A stretch of DNA of 64,000 nt from Ignavibacteriaceae bacterium. Its GTDB lineage: Bacteria > Bacteroidota > Ignavibacteria > Ignavibacteriales > Ignavibacteriaceae. Where the stretch lies: the NCBI GenBank assembly GCA_013388545.1, contig JACAFB010000042.1, forward strand, positions 35,722-99,721, written 5' to 3'. This document shows, piece by piece, positions 27,639 to 36,003 of this stretch. A program made the position numbers and the translations under genes. The notes under the pieces are model-generated. The model worked only from the letters and a program-made list of their open reading frames with translations, did not search any database and had not been told where the DNA came from. How positions within the stretch are numbered: the stretch's first letter is position 1; every line of letters begins with the position of its first letter.

Positions 27639-28916
27639 ATGTCTCGATTCGCTACCCTGGACAGATCTAAATCGTTATCGGCTGTCTTAAAAGTTGTTGG
27701 TGTTGGTGGTGGTGGATGCAATGCAATAGAAAGTATGATTGCCAGAGGACTCACAGGTGTTGAATATGTCGCAATTAATACTGATGCTCAGCAACTGAAC
27801 AATAATAGCGCGCCGAATAAAATTCAATGTGGAGCTAACATCACCCGCGGATTAGGTGCAGGAGCCGATCCAAATATTGGCAGAAAAGCAATAGAAGAGG
27901 ATCGGGAAAAAATTGCCGAAGTTTTGTCCGGAAGCGATATGGTTTTTGTAACTGCCGGAATGGGCGGTGGAACAGGAACCGGCGGAGCACCTGTGGTTGC
28001 TTCTATTGCTAAAAGTATCGGGGCATTAGTTGTAGGAATAGTGACAAAACCATTCAGATGGGAAGGCAAAAAAAGAATGCTCAATGCCGAACAGGGAATT
28101 CAGGAATTTCGGCAGCATGTTGACAGCTTGATAGTAATTCCTAATGAAAGATTGCTTACTATACTTGAAAATAACACCAATGCATTTGTTGCATTCGATA
28201 AACCGAATGAAGTTCTTTATGAAGCCACAAGAGGTATTTCTGATATCATTACTATTGAAGGATTGATCAATGTCGACTTTGCCGATGTCAGATCAGTAAT
28301 GAATCAGAGCGGTGAAGCATTGATGGGATGTGGCATTGCCAGTGGTGAAAACCGCGCAATTGAGGCGGCTCAAAAAGCAATTTCAAGTCCTCTTCTTGAA
28401 GGATTGAATATTAAAGGTGCAAAAAATATACTGCTCAATGTAACCGGCTCTGGTAATTTAACAATTTCAGAAGTAAACGAAGGAAACAAAGTAATATTTG
28501 AAGCTGCAGGTGAAGAGGCAAATGTAATTTTCGGTTGTGTTAAAAAAGAAGAGATGAATGATTATGTTTCTTATACAGTGATTGCAACAGGATTCGATAG
28601 CTCTCACCAGAGTTATTCTTCAAAGGCTTCGAAAACAAAATCAACTCCCGAGCATGACTTCTTCAGAGGGGGATTTGATTTTCAGGATGCACAGGAAATA
28701 AACAAAGAAGATCTTGAAGTCCCTACTATTATCAGGGTTAGAAGTCCAAAAGCTCCAATACAAGAAGCAGAAGATGAAAAAAATCTGACCGACAATAAAG
28801 AACCGGGTTTAAACTTTGATGCATCAAGATATAGCTGGGCAAAAGAAAAGGCTCAAAAGAAAGATGACTCGGATGATGATGAGAGCTCATCATTTCTGCG
28901 AATGATTATGGATTGA
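27639..28916 (+). CDS. ftsZ: cell division protein FtsZ
   Basis: Tubulin-like GTPase forming the Z ring. [15 protein letters not shown] near the N-terminus, the tubulin signature [13 protein letters not shown] (about residues 107-119), PNERLL and the T7-loop region [21 protein letters not shown] variable acidic linker (about 330-410) leads to the C-terminal peptide SSFLRMIMD, which should contact FtsA. AAGGAGG lies 5 bases before the ATG, the strongest ribosome site in the cluster, fitting high FtsZ expression. It is the last dcw gene; an IS256-type element begins 9 bases after its stop. Confidence 0.97.
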   Translation: MSRFATLDRSKSLSAVLKVVGVGGGGCNAIESMIARGLTGVEYVAINTDAQQLNNNSAPNKIQCGANITRGLGAGADPNIGRKAIEEDREKIAEVLSGSDMVFVTAGMGGGTGTGGAPVVASIAKSIGALVVGIVTKPFRWEGKKRMLNAEQGIQEFRQHVDSLIVIPNERLLTILENNTNAFVAFDKPNEVLYEATRGISDIITIEGLINVDFADVRSVMNQSGEALMGCGIASGENRAIEAAQKAISSPLLEGLNIKGAKNILLNVTGSGNLTISEVNEGNKVIFEAAGEEANVIFGCVKKEEMNDYVSYTVIATGFDSSHQSYSSKASKTKSTPEHDFFRGGFDFQDAQEINKEDLEVPTIIRVRSPKAPIQEAEDEKNLTDNKEPGLNFDASRYSWAKEKAQKKDDSDDDESSSFLRMIMD

Positions 28917-28917
28917 T

Positions 28918-28925
28918 AAATAAAA
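28918..28925. repeat. left copy of 8-bp target-site duplication
   Basis: AAATAAAA occurs here and again at 30353-30360, exactly bounding the inverted repeats of the insertion sequence. Confidence 0.8.
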
Positions 28926-28969
28926 GGGAGTGTAAATAATTCTGTGTAAATGGTTAAAGAAATAGTTTA

Positions 28970-29006
28970 GTTAAGTGCAGCGAAGCGTAGCGAAGCAGCA
29001 CTTAAC
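28970..29006 (+). repeat. hairpin near the left end of the IS with tandem AGCGAAGC in its loop
   Basis: GTTAAGTGC (28970-28978) and GCACTTAAC (28998-29006) form a perfect 9-bp stem. The loop contains AGCGAAGC twice in tandem. It lies between the left inverted repeat and the transposase start; a second 7-bp hairpin (GAAAACC/GGTTTTC, 29012-29032) follows. Confidence 0.7.
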
Positions 29007-29085
29007 TTGGCGAAAACCTGAGATGGGTTTTCTATTTATAAAAAACTAATTACTTTTAACCACTATCCGAAAGGAGATTTACACA

Positions 29086-30315
29086 ATGGAACTTACTCCA
29101 GAAATGATCGAGCAGTTAAAAGCCGATCTTAAGAAAGCAAAAACCTACCAAGACTTGATGGGAGAGAACGGAGCCATCAAGAAGATCATAAAAGCTTCCC
29201 TTGAGGGAATGCTTGATGCAGAGCTTACCGAACATCTCGGTTATGAAAAATACTCACCCTCCGGAAAGAACACCGGTAACAGTCGTAACGGCAAAACCCA
29301 TAAGACTCTGAAGAATGACAACGGAGAAATAGAGCTAACAGTGCCCAGAGATCGCAATGGCACATTTGATCCTGTTGTTGTAAAGAAGTATGAACGCACA
29401 CTTGGACCGATTGAGGATAAGATTATCTCGATGTACGCAAAGGGAATGACCACAAGAGATATACAATCTCACGTTCAGGAGTTCTATGGTCTTGATGTAA
29501 GTGCATCTCTGGTATCCCAGATAACTGATAAGATCATTGATTTGGCCAAAGAATGGCACAACCGACCACTTGAGACAGTTTACCCGATAGTATTTTTCGA
29601 TGCCATCCATTACAAGGTAACCAGCGAAGGGAAGGTAACCAATAAGGCAGCTTACACTTGCTTAGCACTTGACATTACAGGCAGAAAGGATCTTCTGGGA
29701 TTATGGGTAAGTGAAGCTGAAGGCTCAAACTTTTGGCTTGGTGTTTTAACAGAGCTGAAGAACCGAGGCGTTCAGGATATCCTTATCGCCTGTGTCGATG
29801 GGTTGAAGGGTTTTCCTGAAGCAATCAATACGGTTTTCCCCGGAACAGAAATCCAGTTATGTATTATCCACTTAATCAGAAATACTCTAAGATACATTGC
29901 AAGCAAAGATCAGAAATCATTTATGAAAGAACTCCGTCAGGTTTACTCAGCACCAACAGAAGAAGCAGCTCTGATTGCTCTGGACAATTTGGAAGAGAAC
30001 TGGGGCAAGAAATATTCTCTATCAATTAGAACCTGGAGGCAGAACTGGGCTCACGCTTCTACGTTTTTCAAGTATCCTGACGAAATCAGAAAAATCATTT
30101 ACACTACCAATGCAGTTGAAGCTGTGCATCGTCAGTTCAGGAAGGTTACAAAACAGAGAAGCATTTTTCCCAATGATGATGCACTGAAAAAAATGCTATT
30201 CTTGACTTACAGAGATATTTCTAAAAAATGGATTGTTATGCCTGTCCAAAATTGGACTGTTGCTTTATCCCATTTATCAATTATTTTTGATCAGAGATTA
30301 AAAAATGTTCTTTAA
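29086..30315 (+). CDS. IS256-family (mutator-type) transposase
   Basis: 409-residue DDE transposase. The catalytic residues are apparent in FFDAIHYKV (first Asp), ACVDGLKGFPEAI (second Asp) and NAVEAVHRQFRK (Glu); QLCIIHLIRNTLRYI is the family C/HxxH-type signature between them. The N-terminal half (HLGYEKY, SRNGKTHKTL, ELTVPRDRNGTF) binds the ends. Full length for the family (about 400). GGAG lies about 12 bases before the ATG. It occupies nearly all of the element defined by the inverted repeats. Confidence 0.96.
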   Translation: MELTPEMIEQLKADLKKAKTYQDLMGENGAIKKIIKASLEGMLDAELTEHLGYEKYSPSGKNTGNSRNGKTHKTLKNDNGEIELTVPRDRNGTFDPVVVKKYERTLGPIEDKIISMYAKGMTTRDIQSHVQEFYGLDVSASLVSQITDKIIDLAKEWHNRPLETVYPIVFFDAIHYKVTSEGKVTNKAAYTCLALDITGRKDLLGLWVSEAEGSNFWLGVLTELKNRGVQDILIACVDGLKGFPEAINTVFPGTEIQLCIIHLIRNTLRYIASKDQKSFMKELRQVYSAPTEEAALIALDNLEENWGKKYSLSIRTWRQNWAHASTFFKYPDEIRKIIYTTNAVEAVHRQFRKVTKQRSIFPNDDALKKMLFLTYRDISKKWIVMPVQNWTVALSHLSIIFDQRLKNVL

Positions 30316-30352
30316 CACTAATTCCCATTTACACAAATTATTTTACAGACTC

Positions 30353-30360
30353 AAATAAAA
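30353..30360. repeat. right copy of 8-bp target-site duplication
   Basis: AAATAAAA, identical to 28918-28925 on the other side of the element. Confidence 0.8.
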
Positions 30361-30395
30361 TAAATTTCAGGGGATTTTTACTTTATTTCTGTGAG

Positions 30396-30590
30396 TCATT
30401 CATCAGTTATTCTTGACTCAACAAAAATATTTTCTTCATTATCTATCTTAATAATTATTCTATTTGGTCTGCAGCAGATTCTGCAGTCTTCTACAAAGTC
30501 CTGTTTCCCTCCAACTGTAAGGTCCACCCAAACTGTATTTTCAGCTCCGCAGTATTGGCAGGGCCATATTAGCTCATCGTCTGTTTGCAT
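30396..30590 (-). CDS. CPXCG-motif cysteine-rich small protein
   Basis: 64 residues starting MQTDDELIWPCQYCGAENTV, with a second cysteine pair in DCRICCRPNRI, matching the family of small cysteine-rich CPXCG-like proteins that probably bind one zinc ion. GAGGA lies 8 bases before the ATG at 30590; a TTG five codons earlier is part of that ribosome site and was not used. It is divergent from the polymerase fragment, with about 110 bases between. Function of the family is unknown. Confidence 0.82.
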   Translation of the reverse strand: MQTDDELIWPCQYCGAENTVWVDLTVGGKQDFVEDCRICCRPNRIIIKIDNEENIFVESRITDE

Positions 30591-30669
30591 GATTTTGTTC
30601 CTCAATTTATTTTAACTCTAAAATAAGGTTTCCCTTCTGAAATTGGTAGAAAAATTCTGCAAATTTTTC

Positions 30670-30698
30670 TTGATTTTCATTCCAAAATCGTTTAAAAT
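30670..30698 (+). promoter_or_regulatory. sigma70-type promoter of the DnaE fragment
   Basis: TTGATT (30670-30675) and TAAAAT (30693-30698) are separated by 17 bases. Transcription would start near 30705, within the palindromic operator. Confidence 0.55.
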
Positions 30699-30700
30699 AT

Positions 30701-30718
30701 AGTGAACATATGTTCACT
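30701..30718. promoter_or_regulatory. SOS-box-like perfect palindrome
   Basis: AGTGAACATATGTTCACT is a perfect 18-bp palindrome with the core GAAC-N4-GTTC, the LexA/DinR box known from Firmicutes and related groups. It sits just after the -10 box, where a repressor would block transcription, and before a DNA polymerase gene remnant of the SOS-mutagenesis type. Confidence 0.75.
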
Positions 30719-30721
30719 TAT

Positions 30722-32407
30722 ATGAAAACAGCTTCATTCAAAAATATCGTTGATAGTCTTCAATACTTTGTACCTCAGGAATGGAAGCGCGGGGTTAATA
30801 TTTCAACCCTGCACCCGCTTCTGACAGGACAAAAAGCAAATCTTGGTTTTGACATCTTTGATTTTGAAATGCTTTTCAATGACTACGCCACAAAGCGGCT
30901 GATCAGAGAAGGAAAAACAATCGGTTGCTTTTATATTGAATCACCGGGTATGCGTTCTCTTCTCCGAAGGTTGAATGTGGAAACCTTTGAAATGCTGACT
31001 GCCGCAAGCTCAATAATTCGTCCTGGTGTTGCTGAAAGCGGAATGATGCAGGAATTTATTGAACGGCACAAAGATCCAAAACGGCGTCAATATCTTGTAC
31101 CTGAAATGGAAAAATATCTTGGTGATACTTACGGTGTAATGATCTACCAGGAAGATGTAATAAAAGTAGCTCACCACGTTGCAGGTTTAACGCTTGAAGA
31201 AGCAGACCTTTTGCGCCGTGCAATGAGTGGAAAGATGCGTTCACACCTGGCAATGCAGAAGATCACCACTAAATTTTTTCAATCCTGCAACAGCAGAGGT
31301 TTGACAGAAACTCAGGCGCAGGAACTATGGCGGCAAATTGAATCTTTCGCCGGTTATTCCTTTTGCAAAGCACACAGCGCATCGTTTGCTTTGCTTTCCT
31401 GCCAGGTGGCCTTTCTTAAGGCTCACTATCCGGCAGAATTTATGGCGAGCGTACTCAGCAACGGCGGTGGTTTCTACTCGCCAGCAGTTTATGTGCAGGA
31501 AAGTAAAAGAATCGGGTTGAAAGTAATGCTGCCCAGTATTAACCACAGTAGTTATGCATATCAAGGAAACGGAAATACACTTCGGATTGGTTTGATGGCT
31601 GTTAAAGGCCTCCAAAAAAGTACGATAGAAATAATAATCAAAGAAAGAAAAGCCAACGGAAGGTATGTTTCGCTTGAGGATTTTTTGATCAGAACACACT
31701 GCGGTTATCAGGAAACTGCTTTACTTATCAGATGTGGGGCGATGGACTGCCTGAAAAAAAACAGACCGGAATTGTTGAGGCTTCTTGATATTTACATTCA
31801 CAGGCGAAAACTGCTTGATGAGAATTATAAAGATCTGTTTTCAAATGAAAGTTTTTTGCTTGAAAAGGAAATTGCAACTTCACACAACTACAGCATTGAA
31901 GAAATATGCAGGATTGAGTATGAAACTTTTGACTATATGATCACACGCCACCCGTTGAATTTTTTTCAGGAATGGATCTCCGATTCTTCGGTCACATATG
32001 CCAGTGAAATGCAAAGAAATCGCGGCAGAAAAGTGCAAATGATAGGCTGGTATATGACTTCGAAACGCATCCGCACAAAAAAAGGTGAAATAATGAAGTT
32101 CCTCTCTTTAGAAGATCTGACAGGAACTTTTGAAGCAGTAATCTTTCCTAGAGAATATTGCAGGTTTGCTGAACTAACAATGTCTATGGGGCCTTACTTA
32201 ATTGAGGGCTGGGTGGATGCAAATGATCCGACAAATATTGTTGTGAAGAACCTGCAGCTCCTTTCTTCTCTAGAATTGAAAAACAATTTGATGAAGGATG
32301 GTGTTGATTATAACTATTATGGCGATGTTGAAAAGGTAAGTGAAAATGATTTTATGCTTATTGAAGGAATTGATAAAGAGAAATTAAGACTTGCGTATGC
32401 AAGCTAG
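30722..32407 (+). CDS. DNA polymerase III alpha (DnaE) C-terminal half, truncated remnant behind an SOS-type promoter
   Basis: 561 residues. From about residue 45 on it matches bacterial DnaE: TIGCFYIESPGMRSLLRRL, IIRPGVAESGMMQEFI, YGVMIYQEDVIKVAHHVAGL, AMSGKMRSH, FAGYSFCKAHSASFALLS, and a C-terminal OB-fold (KKGEIMKFLSLEDLTGTFEAVIF given here in part). The PHP domain and the palm with the catalytic aspartates, some 500 residues, are absent, so it cannot be a working polymerase. The first 40 residues (MKTASFKNIVDSLQYFVPQE...) do not look like DnaE and may come from another gene joined by a deletion. The version resembles DnaE proteins of mutagenesis cassettes. The frame remains open, so it may be expressed. 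Confidence 0.75.
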   Translation: MKTASFKNIVDSLQYFVPQEWKRGVNISTLHPLLTGQKANLGFDIFDFEMLFNDYATKRLIREGKTIGCFYIESPGMRSLLRRLNVETFEMLTAASSIIRPGVAESGMMQEFIERHKDPKRRQYLVPEMEKYLGDTYGVMIYQEDVIKVAHHVAGLTLEEADLLRRAMSGKMRSHLAMQKITTKFFQSCNSRGLTETQAQELWRQIESFAGYSFCKAHSASFALLSCQVAFLKAHYPAEFMASVLSNGGGFYSPAVYVQESKRIGLKVMLPSINHSSYAYQGNGNTLRIGLMAVKGLQKSTIEIIIKERKANGRYVSLEDFLIRTHCGYQETALLIRCGAMDCLKKNRPELLRLLDIYIHRRKLLDENYKDLFSNESFLLEKEIATSHNYSIEEICRIEYETFDYMITRHPLNFFQEWISDSSVTYASEMQRNRGRKVQMIGWYMTSKRIRTKKGEIMKFLSLEDLTGTFEAVIFPREYCRFAELTMSMGPYLIEGWVDANDPTNIVVKNLQLLSSLELKNNLMKDGVDYNYYGDVEKVSENDFMLIEGIDKEKLRLAYAS

Positions 32408-32480
32408 TGAAATAAAGAGAGTCACAGATGAATTTGAAACAGAAAAAGGACTTGTACTAATTTCAAGCGAAGCAAAAAAA

Positions 32481-32978
32481 CTATTTCATATTTACGAACT
32501 GAGTAGGAAAATTCAAATCAGCTTCTTTGATCATTTTTATTACGGCTTGCAAATCATCGATTTTTGGGGCTGACACCCTGATCTGTTCATCCTGAATCTG
32601 GGCATTCACTTTCAGTTTTGAATCTTTGATCATTTTTGTAATAATTTTCGAATTTTCTTTTGAAATTCCGTTTTTCAACTGAATCCTCAGTCTGAGCCTG
32701 CCGCTGGCTGCCTGTTCAGGCTCACCAATATCAAGTGCCTTCACAGAAATACCACGTCGGATAAATTTTGTTTCGAGAATATCGATACTGGCTTTTAATG
32801 AATAGTCATCTTTTGTATTTATTAAAACAAATTTTTCTTTCTTATTTAACTCAAGTTGTGTATGAGAATCTTTTAGATCGTATCTCTGATTTATTTCTTT
32901 AATCGCTTGATTAACAGCATTGTCAGCTTCCTGGAAATCAATTTCAGAAACGATATCGAAAGAATGGTTTTGTGCCAT
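32481..32978 (-). CDS. yajQ: YajQ-family nucleotide-binding protein
   Basis: 165 residues of the UPF0234/YajQ family: SFDIVSEIDFQEADNAVNQA at the N-terminus, ERYDLKDS-like QRYDLKDSHTQLE, and the C-terminal VSAPKIDDLQAVI with repeated ferredoxin-like folds. YajQ proteins bind nucleotides, and some bind cyclic di-GMP or RNA; the role here is unknown. It begins 18 bases after the encoded CCA end of tRNA-Pro on the same strand and may be on one transcript with it. Confidence 0.93.
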   Translation of the reverse strand: MAQNHSFDIVSEIDFQEADNAVNQAIKEINQRYDLKDSHTQLELNKKEKFVLINTKDDYSLKASIDILETKFIRRGISVKALDIGEPEQAASGRLRLRIQLKNGISKENSKIITKMIKDSKLKVNAQIQDEQIRVSAPKIDDLQAVIKMIKEADLNFPTQFVNMK

Positions 32979-32996
32979 AAAAATTACTTTATAATT

Positions 32997-33074
32997 TGGT
33001 CGGGGTGGAGAGATTTGAACTCTCGACCTCTTCGTCCCGAACGAAGCGCGCTAACCGGGCTGCGCTACACCCCG
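32997..33074 (-). tRNA. tRNA-Pro (anticodon CGG)
   Basis: Minus-strand cloverleaf: acceptor CGGGGTG/CACCCCG, anticodon stem CTTCG/CGAAG with loop TTCGGGA (anticodon CGG, reading CCG), T-arm with TTCAAAT, discriminator A. The CCA end is encoded (ACCA at 32997-33000), unlike tRNA-Thr in this window. Confidence 0.95.
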
Positions 33075-33212
33075 AAATAAGGCTTTGAAAAATTAATTTT
33101 TAATTTGATTAAATAAAAGTTTGTTGAAAAGTTTTTATTAGCGAGATTTAAAAAGCAGATTTTTATAATGGTTGACTTTGGACACTAAAAAAGTAAAAAT
33201 AATTCGTTTTTG

Positions 33213-33243
33213 TTGTTTTTATTTGATTTTTAATATATCTTTC
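33213..33243 (+). promoter_or_regulatory. candidate promoter for first OmpA gene
   Basis: TTG (33213-33215) lies 20 bases before TATCTTTC (33236-33243), close to the Bacteroidota TAnnTTTG -7 box. It would leave a leader of about 80 bases. Confidence 0.35.
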
Positions 33244-33328
33244 ATCAACAATTTTATGACATAGAACTAATTTTCTAAATAAACATACAAATTAATTCAT
33301 AATTAACAACTTACATGAGGAACCTCAT

Positions 33329-34468
33329 ATGAAGAAAATCTTAGTACTATTAACAGTTGTTCTTTCTCTTGTAATGTTCAGTAGTTCTTACGCTCAATAT
33401 TCGAAATATGGAACATTAGCACAGGATAGCTGGGCATTTGGATTCGGTTTTACTCATCCTCGGCTAGTAAGTACCGGGCTTGAAGTTACTGGAAATTCCT
33501 TTTACGGTGGCTATCTCTCTATTCAGAGAAATTTTTCAGAGCATGTTGGTTTAAGATTACGTGGCAGCTTCAATCACTTTACCGGTGACTGGAGTAATGC
33601 AGGTGTTGTAACAACCACAAAAACTAATCTAATTGCTGGTGACTTAGACCTCCAATACTACTTTGTTCCGTGTGAACCAGTATCACCATATCTCGTCTTT
33701 GGTGTTGGATTCATTTATTTCAAACCAGAAAACGCTCAGACACCAAGTCTTGATGAAGAAAATTTCACTGATTATCAATGGAATCTTGGTCTTGGTGCAG
33801 AGTGGAGAATTTCTGAAGACTGGCGAATTAAGTCTGAAGTTGTTTATAGAACAGTTTCCAACAGCAAAATTGATGGATTCTATGATTATGGCAACGGCTT
33901 AATCGGCGGCTCAAACGATACCTGGATGAATATTGATCTTGGATTTGTTTACTACTTTGGCAAGGGCGAACAATCCAGAATCTGTGATCTTTATGAAGGT
34001 ATTGAACCAAAAGTTGACTATGACAGAATTGAAGACATAGTCAAGAGATATGCAACTGAACCTACTGAGGTTGATTACAACCGAATTGAAGATATTATTA
34101 AGAAACACAGTCAGAAACCTGTTACTGTTTCAGATAAGTGGGTTCTCGTTGGTGTTAACTTTGATTTCAACAAAGCTACCTTGCGTCCTGAATCATATCC
34201 AATTCTTTATAATGCAGCTGAAGTGCTGTTAAAGAATCCTGATATAAAAGTTGAGATTCAGGGACACACAGATCAGATTGGTTCAGACAGTTATAACGAT
34301 AAACTCTCATTGAAGAGAGCCGAAACTGTTAAACAATTCCTGGTTGCCAAGGGCATTGATGCAGGTAGATTAACTACCGTTGGAAAAGGCAAGAGAGAAT
34401 TATTGTTTAAGGATAATTCAGAACAAAGCAGATTCTTCAACAGAAGAATTGAATTCCACGTCAAATAA
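33329..34468 (+). CDS. OmpA-family outer-membrane protein (paralog 1)
   Basis: 379 residues. A Sec signal peptide (MKKILVLLTVVLSLVMF...SYAQ, cleavage near residue 23) is followed by an eight-strand-type barrel (about 25-210). A linker contains two copies of a VDYxRIEDIVKKY-like unit (about 230-260). The C-terminal OmpA peptidoglycan-binding domain (VNFDFNKATLRPESYPIL, IQGHTDQIGS, RAETVKQFLVAKGI, RRIEFHVK) would anchor the outer membrane to the wall. AGGAACCTCAT lies before the ATG. A strong terminator follows. A close paralog lies immediately downstream. Confidence 0.92.
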   Translation: MKKILVLLTVVLSLVMFSSSYAQYSKYGTLAQDSWAFGFGFTHPRLVSTGLEVTGNSFYGGYLSIQRNFSEHVGLRLRGSFNHFTGDWSNAGVVTTTKTNLIAGDLDLQYYFVPCEPVSPYLVFGVGFIYFKPENAQTPSLDEENFTDYQWNLGLGAEWRISEDWRIKSEVVYRTVSNSKIDGFYDYGNGLIGGSNDTWMNIDLGFVYYFGKGEQSRICDLYEGIEPKVDYDRIEDIVKRYATEPTEVDYNRIEDIIKKHSQKPVTVSDKWVLVGVNFDFNKATLRPESYPILYNAAEVLLKNPDIKVEIQGHTDQIGSDSYNDKLSLKRAETVKQFLVAKGIDAGRLTTVGKGKRELLFKDNSEQSRFFNRRIEFHVK

Positions 34469-34487
34469 CAAACACTACCTTTAGTTT

Positions 34488-34517
34488 AAGGGATTCCACT
34501 ACGGAATCCCTTTTTTT
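34488..34517 (+). terminator. intrinsic terminator after first OmpA gene
   Basis: AAGGGATTCC (34488-34497) pairs perfectly with GGAATCCCTT (34503-34512) around a 5-base loop, followed by a T run. Confidence 0.9.
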
Positions 34518-34726
34518 ATGTCTTTTTTACCTTTCTATCCAATAACTCCTCAAAATTCATCAAAAAAATAAGACTTTTTAGCTGGTATGATATGTGTTTT
34601 AGGAAAAATTGACATCGTTAAAATTTCTCTCTTAAAAAATGCTTGCTGGTGAGAATTTTTATCGTAATGTGGAAATTATTTCTTGAATCAGTAAACAAGA
34701 TGTTAAAAGTACAAATAGGTATTACC

Positions 34727-35869
34727 ATGAAAAAGTTATTCTTATTACTCGTTCTCTTTTTTGTTGCACCATTAAAAGATATTTATTCACAGGTTTATTA
34801 TACTGAAGGTCTTACCCAAGACTCCTGGGGAATTGGGTTTGGACTAAATTACCCGCGCTTAGTCAGCACTGTGCTTGAGGCAACAAATTCAAACTATGGT
34901 GGATTTCTATCAATTCAGAGAAATTTTTCTGAACACACCGCTTTTAGGTTTGAAGCTAGCTATAATCATTTTGAAGGTGAGTATAAAAATGCTTTACCCC
35001 GGGTAACCAAAACCGATTTATTTTCAGGTGATTTTGATTTGCTTTATTATTTCGTTCCTTGTGAGTCAGTTTCCCCTTATTTATTGTTTGGAATCGGTGG
35101 AATTGTTTATAAAGCAAGCAATGCTGCAAGTCCGGTGCTTGATGATTCATTGATAATTGGTTATAAATTTAATCTGGGTTTGGGTATTGAGTGGAAAATC
35201 AGCAGCGACTGGAGAATTAAAAGTGAAATGTCTTACTTTTCAGTTGACGGAAGTAAAATCGATGGAATGGATTGGACACGGCTAGATCCCGGAACATCTT
35301 TGTTAGGCGGTTCAAATGATTCTTACGCTTCCGTTGATATTGGTTTTGTTTATTACTTTGACAAAGGTGAGCAATCAAGATTATGTGATCTGTACTACGG
35401 TTTAGAGCCAAAGGTTGATTACGATAGAATTGAAGAAATTGTTAAATCATACTCAGTTGAGCCACAAGAATTTGACTATGCCCGCATAGAAGATATAGTT
35501 AAAAAATATTCAGTAAGAAAAGAAAAATCACCGGACAGATGGGTTTTAATCGGAGTTAATTTTGATCTCAATAAAGCAACATTAAGACCTGAATCTTATC
35601 CGGTTTTATACAATGCTGCTGAGGTTTTACTCTTGAATCCTGATGTTAATGTTGAAATTCAGGGTCATACCGATAACACCGGCTCAGAGGCTTATAACAA
35701 GAAGCTTTCATTGCTGCGAGCTGAAACAGTTAAGAACTTCCTCGTAGCAAAAGGAGTTGATGCAAGTCGGTTATCAGTAGTTGGATTTGGTGAAAGTAAG
35801 CCAATTTCAGATAATAAAACCGAACAAGGCAGAGAACTTAATAGAAGAATTGAATTCCTGGTAAAGTGA
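34727..35869 (+). CDS. OmpA-family outer-membrane protein (paralog 2)
   Basis: 380 residues with the same architecture as its upstream neighbour: signal peptide (MKKLFLLLVLFFVAPLKDIYSQ), barrel, a linker with two VDYDRIEEIVKSY / FDYARIEDIVKKY units, and the OmpA domain (VNFDLNKATLRPESYPVL, IQGHTDNTGSEAYNKKLSL, GFGESKPISDNKTEQGRELNRRIEF). I use ATG 34727 because it begins a good signal peptide; a frame extension to 34643 lacks one. It has its own terminator, so the two genes are separate units arising from tandem duplication. This copy keeps the canonical GFGESxP motif, which paralog 1 has lost. Confidence 0.92.
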   Translation: MKKLFLLLVLFFVAPLKDIYSQVYYTEGLTQDSWGIGFGLNYPRLVSTVLEATNSNYGGFLSIQRNFSEHTAFRFEASYNHFEGEYKNALPRVTKTDLFSGDFDLLYYFVPCESVSPYLLFGIGGIVYKASNAASPVLDDSLIIGYKFNLGLGIEWKISSDWRIKSEMSYFSVDGSKIDGMDWTRLDPGTSLLGGSNDSYASVDIGFVYYFDKGEQSRLCDLYYGLEPKVDYDRIEEIVKSYSVEPQEFDYARIEDIVKKYSVRKEKSPDRWVLIGVNFDLNKATLRPESYPVLYNAAEVLLLNPDVNVEIQGHTDNTGSEAYNKKLSLLRAETVKNFLVAKGVDASRLSVVGFGESKPISDNKTEQGRELNRRIEFLVK

Positions 35870-35893
35870 ACTGATATCCAATAACTGCGATCT

Positions 35894-35925
35894 AGGGACT
35901 CTTTAAACGGAGTCCCTTTTTATTT
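35894..35925 (+). terminator. intrinsic terminator after second OmpA gene
   Basis: AGGGACTC (35894-35901) pairs with GAGTCCCT (35910-35917), followed by T-rich sequence. Confidence 0.88.
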
Positions 35926-35968
35926 TAAAGATAATTTATCTCTGTGCTTTACTTTGGTTTTTGTTTAA

Positions 35969-35974
35969 TATAAT
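35969..35974 (+). promoter_or_regulatory. candidate -10 box TATAAT of the pyrR operon
   Basis: A perfect TATAAT in AT-rich sequence downstream of the ompA terminator. Start of transcription near 35981 would place the whole pyr leader (36004-36097) on the mRNA. No convincing -35 element was found. Confidence 0.4.
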
Positions 35975-36003
35975 TTTCGAACAAATAAATTACCTTTAAT
36001 TCT

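Larger units (their letters stand above)
28926..30352 (+). mobile_element. IS256-family insertion sequence, apparently intact (1427 bp)
   Basis: One transposase gene is bounded by terminal inverted repeats of about 28 bp that agree at 21 positions (left 28926-28953, right 30325-30352); both contain GTGTAAATGG on the inner side. The element is flanked by the identical 8-bp duplication AAATAAAA, the 8-9 bp class typical of IS256. Full-length transposase and a perfect duplication indicate a recent and perhaps active insertion. It landed 1 base after the ftsZ stop codon and does not disrupt a gene. Confidence 0.88.

Noticed and set aside
32391..32573. 60-codon plus-strand frame after the DnaE fragment
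   Set aside because: Its second half is antisense to yajQ and it has no recognisable motif; the 73 bases between the two genes hold nothing I can support.
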